Positions 47,071 to 57,800 of a stretch of DNA of 64,000 bases are shown piece by piece. Location of the stretch: contig NW_026262701.1 of NCBI RefSeq assembly GCF_021869535.1, forward strand, positions 41,605,278 through 41,669,277, read 5' to 3'. Both the position numbers and the translations under genes were made by a program. The stretch comes from Mytilus californianus (taxonomy: Eukaryota > Mollusca > Bivalvia > Mytilida > Mytilidae). Position 1 is the first letter of the stretch. The number at the start of each line of letters is the position of its first letter. The notes under the pieces were generated by a model that worked only from the letters and a program-made list of their open reading frames with translations, was not told the origin of the DNA and did no database searches.

Positions 47071-47310
47071 CTATCCACAATGACATCATATGCCCAGTCG
47101 GGCTACCGTAAGTGAATCGGTCGGGCTACTGGGTCACACGAATTTGACAGGTCGGGCTACCTGGTCACCGGAAGTGGCCTTGCGGGGGATAGAAAATGGC
47201 TGGAACTACAAGCAATATTTAAAAAACGGAGAAAGAATGAATAGAGAAAAAGTTAACCATACCCCTGAAACATGAAAGGATAAACAAGTAAAAGTGACAA
47301 CCGTCACACT
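47071..47310 (+). repeat. Dispersed repeat copy 1 with expanded TCGGGCTAC minisatellite
   Basis: It starts CTATCCACAATGACATCATA and ends CCTGAAACATGAAAGGATAA, then GTGACAACCGTCAC. Relative to the copy at 48061 it carries about 70 extra bp containing three GTCGGGCTAC words (47098, 47128 and 47150). The 61-codon frame at 47090-47275 is inside this repeat. Confidence 0.8.
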
Positions 47311-48060
47311 CCCTCCCGCTTAAGACCTAATGTAAAAAAACATAGTCTCCGGATTTTATAATTTTTCGACAGGTTACCTACTATGTGGGTAGGAAATCCT
47401 GGTACCTGGTCAACTAGGAGTAACCAAAAGAAGTGAAATAAAACATATAATCGGTGCATTTTGTGGGAAATTGGGAATGTGGGGAAGAGACAACAACCCG
47501 AAAGTTTACTGTTTTCCGATGACTTTGATGTGTTTAGAAAACATAAAACAGCTAATAATTTTCCCCCTAAATTATACCGATTTCATTTCTTTAGGTCGCT
47601 CTTACTTGACCGAGTATCAGGATGTCCTACAACAGAGAAGGTAACCTGTCGAAAAAATTTAAACTCCGGAGTCAAAAGTCTATCATATGAAAATAGTGTA
47701 TTCAATTTCTTAACTGAAACTTCTTTGTTTGTTGTTGTTTTGTTTTTAAAATCGTAAATTTATCGACGGACAAGCACCCAATTTGTAACGGGAGTGTGTT
47801 GTCGAGTTGCCGTTTCCCTTTCCCAAGTTCACCGATAAACGATGATTCATTGAATATATGGTTTATTTTATGTTGTTTAATAAAAAAAAAAAACATATGT
47901 TAATGAGTATTTAGTTCCAAGTTTACTTGTTTCCTTACATGGGTAGTAAGATATAGAAGTTTAGATAAAATATAATAGAATAAGCAGCTAGCGTCGTTAA
48001 TGTTCTAAAGTGCAATCCTGCTGACCCGGAGAGCTTATATATATATATATATACATATTT
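47311..48060. other. Interval between the two repeat copies
   Basis: Includes a mussel repeat scrap at 47481-47503 (GGAAGAGACAACAACCCG, inverse of a block near 62195), unidentified A/T-rich sequence, and an AT microsatellite at 48036-48052. No gene. Confidence 0.5.
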
Positions 48061-48228
48061 CTATCCGCAATGACGTCATAGGCCCGGAAACGGCCCGGCG
48101 GGGGATAGAAAATGGCCGGAACTACAAGCAAAATTATTAAAAAGGAGGTAGAATAAATAGAGAGAAAATTAACCATACCCCTGAAACATGAAAGGATGAA
48201 CATGCAAAAGTGACTACCGTTACAACAA
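48061..48228 (+). repeat. Dispersed repeat copy 2
   Basis: CTATCCGCAATGACGTCATA through CCTGAAACATGAAAGGATGA and GTGACTACCGTTAC. Same orientation as copy 1, 990 bp downstream, without the minisatellite expansion. It contains a TGACGTCA palindrome. Confidence 0.8.
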
Positions 48229-48539
48229 TGAAAATCAGGTGTTTGCAGAGGTTTTTTCGTCCATTGGCCTCGAATCATAATAGAAATCATTATGAAACTG
48301 TCGGTACATATCAAAAGATACAAAATAATATAAAAAATAGCACCAGTGTGGTGGACAATAATACGACAGAAATTGATTAAAAGTTTTCAAGCGAGCAAAC
48401 ATGTGTTAATGTGAATATAATAAATTACCTATGGAAAGCATGTTAAAAATGTGACAGAACATAGATCACCCCCGGTTTTCATAGTGTTCGTGTTCGCTCA
48501 GACTTGATTTTGCAATGTTGTGTTTTGTCAACTGTTGTT

Positions 48540-48670
48540 TTATCGTTTGGTTGTTTTTCGTTTTGTTTTTTTTTTTTTTGTTTTTTTTTTGCCATGGCAA
48601 TGTCAGTTCGTTTTCGACTTATCAGTTTGACTTTCCCTTTGGTATCATTCGCTTTTCTTTTTATACCATT
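48540..48670 (+). repeat. Copy of mussel 3'-tail repeat
   Basis: GCCATGGCAATGTCAGTTCG, TTTTCGACTTATCAGTTTGA and TTTCCCTTTGGTATCATTCG, preceded by T-rich runs. The overlapping frames on both strands (48479-48775 and 48504-48698) are translations of this repeat. Confidence 0.65.
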
Positions 48671-48699
48671 CACCGTGTACAATATATGTAAGAAATAAA

Positions 48700-50940
48700 A
48701 GACACAAGGATGACAAAATGTAAAGAAAAATAGGATAAGAAAAACCATCAGCCCGATGTAGGTACATATTAACATACAACAAGCAGCTAGGTCTCTTTAT
48801 TTATTTTCTAGTATGGCTAAACTAAATTTATTCATTTTTTTTTTATCTAATGATGTTTTGCAAAATCTTAAAATCTCCGGCTGAAATTATTCAGAAAACA
48901 AGATTCTTAAGTCAAAACTGACCTAAGACCGTTTTTAACTGTTCTTTATATGTTTCTCTTGGTCATAAAGCTGTAAAATAAATCCCGTTTTTGTACATTT
49001 CAGCCTTAAATGGTAAATTATGACAAGTTTTCTAGAAGCACCAATTGTATAAAGTGTTATTTCTTATTAATTAAGTGATTTTATATTGCACGTGGCAAAT
49101 GTTGAAAACTTGATTTCCAGATTAAGAATAGGACAATTACACGAAAAGGCTTTAATTATGGATTGTTAGTACTCGGAGAACAATACAAGAAATTAAAATT
49201 TGGGTTTGATAAAGGATTTGCAAGAGAACTATTGGAGTTTTTTTTCCACAACAAAAGCTCTGTAAACAGTTGTGTTTTTCTAAGACAATGCATAAAACTA
49301 TTATAAGGTGATTCGAAATAAGAATCTACAACGTAAATTGCCACAGTTTCACTTTTATGAGCGACTTGGTTTCAGGAAGTGGACTGTAAAGGATGTCCAC
49401 TTCAATGATTTTTTTTCACTGTCAGCTAATTATGTTAAATGTTTACCAATTGGTAAAAACTTAACCATTTATATTGAAACAAGTTAAATGTGTGAAAATC
49501 ATAAGTCAACAATATCGTAAGATGTATATTTGACTTTTAAGTTAGGAAGTAAAGTGGATATTAGTCTCCGCACAAACGTAATAACAATTCTATACATTTT
49601 CTAAATAAAAAATTATAACATATAATGTATAAGTCAAATACCTTACTTGTGTTACCCTGGATTACAAGCATTTGCGCAGATATTGTTCAAGCATGCATTT
49701 CTTTAAAATGTTTAGACCATTCATATCTTCAAGACAAAGATGCTATATTCATAACGTGCATTTAAATATACATTTTAACATTAGATGCGTATCAAGAGAA
49801 CACAGGAACAACTCCACAATATACATTCTGGATTTAATATTGATGATTTAACAGTTAATATGTTTGGAAGAAAACGTAATGACACACTAAAATAACGACA
49901 TGTATCTTACTCGGATGTATGCACTAACTACAAGGCGACGAGGAGTATTACCCATGTGAGGCAAAATGAATGAGTATTGTGTCACATTTCAGTTTAATAC
50001 AGAGAAAATAAACATTTAACTCTTTAATTTCTACTTTTATATTTGTAATGCTGAACCATTTTGTTGGATTATCAGTGCAAGAATAATATGAAATTGAGAA
50101 AATCATTAAATTGTACAAAGTTGATAGCAACTTTTTACCCGAGTATCCTACTTGATTAACGGACTTTTATCCTGTGCAACATACAAATGCAGATCAACCG
50201 ACTGATTCCTTGCTGAACTAAACGACACCTTTAATTAATTGAGTATCATGTTTAAAAGTAAAAACAATGAGGGATCACTACAAAATCCTTTGTCGAAAAG
50301 TAACCTTGTCTTTGGCCAGAAGGGAAATGACGCAGGGAAAAAACAAATCATACCTAATTCATGACATCAATACAACATTCTAATGGTTGAGCAACTCGGA
50401 CTTGATATAAAAAACAGTGTGCAATTAAGAACGGTTAGCATTTCCTCATCATTATATGTGGCATCCATCGTTTTAACATGCAATGATACGTGCATGTAAT
50501 CGATCAAAATGCATAACATGTTAATATCAGTTTAATTAAGTTTGACTAAAAACATTGGTGAGAAGACTTAGGGTTAAAATACTAGTTTATGCATCTTTAA
50601 ATATCCTTAAGTAATACAAAGTCTTAACCTTATTACACCAGATATAATAAAACACTCTTCCCCGCTCTCTGTATATTTTTTTCATTTTTTTTTTCAAGTG
50701 TAAGCCATACTCGAACCTTGAATAAAAAAGACGATAATTATAGACGATAACATGTAGTTAGTGTATTCAGTTTTAAAATTAACTTTCATAATGATTTTTA
50801 ATGAAGAATGGAAGGAATTAAAATGAAAATGGAAAGAGGTTATTATTATCATAAACACATTTAAAAAGGAAGTCGAATCAATTTCCCTTTAATTTATTTC
50901 ACACCATTTTATAAAAGTCTTTCGAATTATTTACTTACAT
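48700..50940. other. Intergenic, nothing recognised
   Basis: Low-GC sequence without recognisable exons, inverted repeats or known dispersed repeats. Short frames are isolated and featureless. Confidence 0.5.
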
Positions 50941-50944
50941 TCCC

Positions 50945-51035
50945 AGTATAAAAGAGAGACAAAAGATAACAAAGGGGATTTCATTGACATGGCGTTGTCG
51001 AATAATGAGTTTGAATATCTCTGTTGACTAGTCCT
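50945..51035. repeat. Rearranged copy of the mussel 3'-tail repeat
   Basis: AAAAGAGAGACAAAAGATAA plus CAAAGGGGA is in inverted orientation relative to the tail consensus. The directly following ATGGCGTTGTCGAATAATGA and GTTTGAATATCTCT are in forward orientation, so this looks like a joined inverted fragment. Confidence 0.45.
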
Positions 51036-51789
51036 CTCACTTTTACCTCATCTTATTTAAGAAACAAGGTGTTTTAAAGACACTTATCTTTTGTTAAAAT
51101 TCACATAAAGACCTGTTTTCGTTTGCGATTTGGGGGTGATGCAGCATTGATACATAACGAACATAAAATCTTCTTTAATTCGCACATGTCCGGAATATTA
51201 CCTTTTCCCGGTGACATATGGCACAGACAGACAACATTAAAAAGATTTATAGCCTTGAAATTCGTTTGCAACATTATAAGCCAATTTTATGTATAACTCT
51301 TGTAACCTGGTGTTCTTTTCGTATTTTATTTTAGAGGAAAATTATACCTTGCTTTTATTGCTATGGTAAATAAAAGGGATCTGGGATTGGTTAACTTAAT
51401 TTATTCATAACCATTATTCACCAGAGTGTTTCTTGTTATACTTATCAAACGTGTCCTTGTTGTAAAAGCGCCAAACAATGAAGAGTTGATGTTTTGTCAC
51501 CATTTCACGCTCTAGAGGAGATAATAAAACCGTGTACAATATTTTAGTATTGTGAAAACATATTTTACAAATTCATCTTGGTATATGTTGAACACATGTC
51601 AATGTTATTTGAGTAGCAATATCGAAAGACAACACCTTCATATATTTTTATTATCATATTAATAATAAATAAACATTTTAGAAAAAAGATTTTATCACGA
51701 GAGGTTGTGTCTAACTTTTATTATCGAACTACCATTCTTAAAATAATCTCTATCCAATGCTTAAGATTTACCACAACTAAACAGCAAAC

Positions 51790-51868
51790 ATGAAAATAGT
51801 TGAGAACTTTTTCCTTGTGATTTTTGGAATATTTGTTACCAGCGTTAACGCACACGTTAAAGACAACA
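51790..51868 (+). CDS. FReD gene exon 1: signal peptide
   Basis: ATG at 51790. It encodes 26 residues plus one base, with a hydrophobic core and a likely cleavage after VNA. The donor ACA|GTAAGT ends the exon in phase 1. No in-frame upstream ATG is needed, and a signal peptide is expected for this family. Confidence 0.8.
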
Positions 51869-54800
51869 GTAAGTATAGTAGAAAATTAACATAACAACTA
51901 AATAGTAAAGTTTGGTCTCGCCTATGATAAATATAGCAGAATGTTAGATATAGTGATGTTAATTTAGCGGTGATGTATAAGGCAGTTTATTTCAAAAGGT
52001 ATAAGTTGAGTTCATTATAACCATACCTGTTCCTACAGTATAGTCGGGTGTTGCCAAGTTTTTAGTTTTCAACGTAGTGTTTCATAGGCTTGTTTTTCTT
52101 TTTGACGTCTTTCGTTTATTGCCATAGCGTTGTCAGTTTCTATTGACTTAAGACTTTTGAATATCCCCCTGGTATCTTCTGCCTCTTTTTTATATAGCTT
52201 CATTATCCCCTGAAGTTTGTCCTTTTCTTCTTTTTCTCTGTGTAATGACTGCATAAGAAAATCTGATTGTTGGGATCTGAAATGGCATATGAGATACTCA
52301 GATTCACACCTTGGGTCAGGGGCATTTTTGAAGTACTACGATAAGATTTAGTTCCCAGTTAAAGCCTACAGAAACCCGAATACTATGTTAATAACATTTA
52401 GTTTGTGAGTTTACGAGCCAAGGTAGTCACACTAACCGAAATGAGTAGTGCAAATATTCCTTTCTTGGGCCAATATATATTTTGATTTTGAGTTTACTTT
52501 GATATTTTTTATCGTGTTATGAGCAGGTGCATTCAGAAATTTCTTGCAGATTGTTGATTAGTTGTTATTATCTAACATTTGTAAACAACGTATTGACATT
52601 TTAACAAATATGTGTTTGTGTAACGTTACTGAGCTAAGAGCAAAGACTGTTCGGCTAGGAGTAAAATAATGTGATCCGGTAGGTTGACATGTCTTCCTGC
52701 TGACTATTAGCGTTGAGAATCCCAGATCCACCAATGAGCATTACAACATGGTATAACTTATCAGTATACTATATCGGTAGTCTTTTTCCGACGAAGTCTG
52801 TAATAGTTTCGAATTATCCGCGATTGATCTAATGATGCTAAATCTGTTCTCTGATTTGACGAAAATGTCATTTTGATGTTCAAACATACGTTTGGTTTTT
52901 TTTTATTTGTAGCAGGTGCTAGTTTTAAACAGAGATAGCTGAAATAAAAACTTATAACAACAGTACAATTTAAGTTTTCTTTATAAGTTGGCTTTAACTA
53001 AAATTACAATGAAAACCTTTGACCATATTTATTCAAATATTATTCAATATGTCCACTCAATACATTGAATTTGATAATTTAGATGAATATTTCAATAACC
53101 GTCCCAGAGATTGTACAGACATTGATATCAAACGAAAGAGTGGTGTCTATAAAATTTACCCAAAAGGCTCAGCTGATGGATTTAACGTATATTGTGATAT
53201 GACGACGGAAAGTGTGAACGGCGGCTGGACGGTAAGACTTAGTTTCAAATCATTTTCTTTTTTATGCATTTCCTGCAAATAATTTACTCTTATGCAGTGT
53301 TTAGCTTTCATGCTCTCTATTGTGAATACATAATATACTAGCTAGTAATGAATAATCAGCCTACATGAAGGTACATTGTATACTGTTAAAAAGAAGAAGA
53401 AGAAGTATATTGTAGTTGAAGTCCTGTAAACAGTTTCAGATTATTTAAACGGATGCGATACATAGATTCTTACATTTGGACCAGTGGATTTTCGGATTTA
53501 TCCAATCGAGATATTTAAGAGTGCATTTCTTTCTAACACAAACGATGCAAACGGCTAAGCGCGCACATGTTTTGATCATTTGTTTCTAACATACGTTTGC
53601 AAAGTTTACATAAACTTTGGCAAACTATGCACTCGCTAAAAATGCGTCTACAGTTTGTCGTTCATCGTTTGTTAGTACAAACGCTACATTTGTTTCTAGC
53701 TTCAACCTGATTAAACGATGTATTTGTTTCTACGTTTGCAAAATGTCTGTTTACCAACAACATGTGCATGCATTATTGGAAGTTCAAACAGGGTCAGTAA
53801 ACACTGATTGAACGATGTATTTGTTTCTACTTTTGTAGCGTTTAGAAAACAACAGCAAACGCCACACAACGTTTACAAAATTTTGGTTAGAAAGAAATGC
53901 ACTCATAATTGCTGTATTTATAAATTCCGAGTCTCGGCGAGGACTTAAAAAATCGATAATTTACGTATCAACATTGGATAAATCCGATAATCCACGAGTA
54001 ACAATGCCAGAATCTGTTTCTCTTATGACTATCAAATACATTTTTATTATTGATAAAAAAAAATTCCCTTCGAGCGCCTTTCTCATTCCTGATTTCTACG
54101 TCATACACTTAGAAAATTCATGCGGAAAACTCATTAATGCATCTCTAAATCAAATGGAAGCAAATGATAATAAAAGAACATTTTAATCAAGAGCATTGCA
54201 TTTAATAAACTATATATTCATATGTTATAGTAAACAACTTCAACAACAATTTCTACAGGTCGAACTATTTCCGTATAGTAAAAGTCTTTTTTAAATTGAC
54301 AATTTCTCTAACATGTGTTAGCACATTTCGATTCACCCAGAGACCTGAAAAAGGTTTTGCCATTTAAACTTGGCCAATCATCTAATGCGATCATCGGCAC
54401 CACACGTTGATTTTTTTTTTAAAACAATGGATCCAGGAAGGGTTAAATTGCCAAATAATTAAAGATTTTTATTTTTTTTAAACTATCGTTCACATAGAGG
54501 AAAAAATGTATTTGACATGAATATGAATGTAAATTGATATATTCACTGATCCAGATTAGAGTGAAATGGTTATACCAGTCCGTAACAATATTGGTAAACA
54601 CACAGTCAAGAGTATCGAGTATCATATCGGAGTTTATAATGAGACAAACACTTGACGTCAAGCCCTGGTAGGATGGACTTCTTCCACCAGCTAAAGAAAA
54701 TGAGATTGATAAATTGATTGCTGATTGCTTAACGTCCATGGGTAAATAAAATGGAAAAGATAATATACTTTTATTTTAATATAATATTCAAAGTATTATT

Positions 54801-57800
54801 TATCTTTTCGTGTATTAATTTTATATTAGGTGTTCCAAAGGAGAATAAATGGTAAAGTAGATTTTTACAGAGGTTGGAAAGAATATAAAGAAGGATTTGG
54901 TAGTCTGCAGAATGAATTTTGGTTAGGTATGAATTATTTGTTAATCATTTCAAAAACAAGACACTGTGCTCTGTCCTATGGTCTTGTTGGATAGTTGTGG
55001 CTCATTGACAATCACACAACCACTATACTTACTTAAGAAATAATTCATGCAAGCCTTTGATTTGTTTTAAATTTTCACATGGCCGTTTTAATCGAATGTT
55101 ATCCCGAGCGTGAGCGAGTCCAGAGTTCAAAGACATTGCACGCTGTTTTATTGAACATAGTTTCAAAGTTCCAAACAAGGTTTTACATAATAATAATAAA
55201 CAAGATATGAAGGCAAGTAAAAAGTAAATGCAATTGAATGCACATTCCATTCAAAAATATGTTGATGCTCAAATTACATTTAGAACATTGTTACAACAGT
55301 TTAGTTGTGTTTTTGATTTAATCCTGGTCTTTCTAATTGAAAATTGATATTCAAATGTCAAAATGGAAGCTCCAATTCACCATATAATAGAATTGACAGT
55401 TATGCAGTATTTATATCCAGTTCCAATGTTTTTACAGCGAAATCGACATATATATATATATATATATATGTATATAGTTTTTACACATAGGTTAAGATAA
55501 GTGTGGATTTACGGGGGTAGGGGGGTAGACTGTAACAGCAATAAATATGTTCATCTGTGAGTCTTTAGATATATCGAGAATTTCATCAAGCTGTTATGTA
55601 CAAAGCAAAAGCAGAGCATACAGCATGTCATATTAAAATTTAGTTTTTTTTACATGGAGCATGAGAAGATGGATTTGTAAGGTGTATGGGGTAAAATTTC
55701 ATAGTAATGCACTGTCTATACTGGTGACTGTAATTGTAGACAATGTCGAATGGTGGTTCTTATGCCAGAATTGGGATGTCAAAGATACCCGTACATGTAT
55801 ACTTAAGTATGGGGGTGAAAGCATATGCAACCACGCCTGCTAAGAATCGATATTTTTAATGAAGTTGAAAAAAAATGAAGTACCAGATTACCTGTATATA
55901 TGAATGAGTGCGCTCTTAAAACAACAAAGAACTCATTGTTTTTTCACATTTTAAAAGGGGACTGACACTGATGAAGGTCATGTGTTGTGCCAAAATATCT
56001 TTCGATACGATTTCCTTTTATCTTGTTCGTTAATTTTTATCTTTTATCAACATCGTTGCACAAACCTTAAGACTTTTATAAATGTGTCTGTCTGTGATGT
56101 ACAATCGTCAGACTGTCCGATATGTAATTAAAATGTGCTGGTTGCTTGGTTGCTTGTTTTCTTTAGATTCAGTCTCTTATATAAAGGGTCTGATTCGGGG
56201 GGCGTAGAGGTCGTACGCCCCCTTTTGATCGAAAATAAACTTTCATTTATTGGCATAAAATAGTCAAAAAGAAATTCGCATCGCTCCACTCGGGATTTTA
56301 CATTATATATGTTTCGTTTTATGGAGTTAAGCCCTTCTATTTGTGGGTTCCTCCCCTAATATGTATATATAGGTATAAATAGAGAGATTAACTGCACCTC
56401 AATTAAATCAACACCGACATCTAGCACAGGACAGCGATTTCTAGCCATTTCAATTGCACAATACCTGATGTCATATCTTTAACTTTCAAATCCTTTCTGA
56501 AACGTAGATTTGAACCAGAAGCACCATTGTTTTCATTAGATCTTTGTTTTTAGACTTTATGTTAAATACCTTACTTTTCAGGCAATGACAGACTCCATGT
56601 TCTGACGTCACAAGGGAAATATGAAATGATGATAACCATGGAAGATTTCTCCAATCAGAACCGTTATGCTAAATATGATAACGTTAAAGTAGGCGATGAG
56701 GAATCAAAATACCTGTTGACTTATGATTCAGAAAGGGGTAATGCAGGTAGCTATAAATCAAAGCTTCTATAATTCTGAATGAGGAAACTTATTTTGCGAG
56801 TGTCACTCCTTCAAAAAACAGCTGAAAGTTCAGTATGGTCGCGTGTCCTAAAGTAGGATTCAACAGCATACTTTGTTTTTTCATGGTTTATCTTTTAGAT
56901 TATCTAGGGAATATTTGGGGAAAAGAAAACTATTTCCTTTCCGTCATCTGCTTCGGATCCACGTCAATATTTTCGTTTCCCATGTATGAATTTGACCCTT
57001 ATTTAAGAATTGAATGCTTCTTTTTGTAACTTCATTGGGGTGTAAAACGTTGACCGAAGTACATTTTTTATGAAGCGCGGAAGCGCTTCATTCTAAAACT
57101 GTGCGCACGGTCAACGGTTTTACAACCCTTTGAAGTTACAAAAAGAAGCATTCAATACTTATAATTATATTTTTAGCTAGAATCATGAAAACACGATTTT
57201 TATCAAGTTTTTATTTAATTTACCTGTGCACTTTAATGTGGGACTTCGTGTCATCATGAATGATATTTCATTGTGTAATGAAGTTGATTAAGGAATAACA
57301 GGAGATTGCAGTTGGCCAATCAGAATAACGTATTATAATGAAACATACATCTAATGTATGTCGGCCATGTTGGTTGGCGGGATTATCGGACACCTTTTTT
57401 TAAATTAGATACCTGGAAAAAAAAATATTATGATTAAAAAAGCATACCCAAACGCATCGTTCCCATATGCAACATCATTTAACCAAAAATAAACAAATAT
57501 TTAAAAAAAAACACGACGCAACATTTAAAAATGATAGTAACATTTTCGTAAGTCATTAATGAGTTCATAACAAATAAAATAAAAGAATTATATTTAACGG
57601 AAATAGTTTAACATTTTTAGCTTATCTGACCCAAAGAGTCAAATGACCTATTTTCATCACATGGCGTCCGTCGTCGTCCGTAAACTTTTACAAAAATGTT
57701 CTCTGAAACTACCGGAACAATTGGAACTATAATACTATCATGCCACAATTATTCTTGAGGTTTCTAGTTCTAAAAAAAATGTGTTCGATGATCCTGCCAG

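Noticed and set aside
48479..48775. Overlapping frames on both strands with poly-K or poly-F stretches
   Set aside because: They lie in a dispersed mussel tail repeat with long T runs.
53019..53082. Coding extension of FReD exon 2 to an upstream start near 53019 or the ATG at 53049
   Set aside because: It would lack a signal peptide, whereas splicing at 53082/53083 joins exon 1 in the correct phase.
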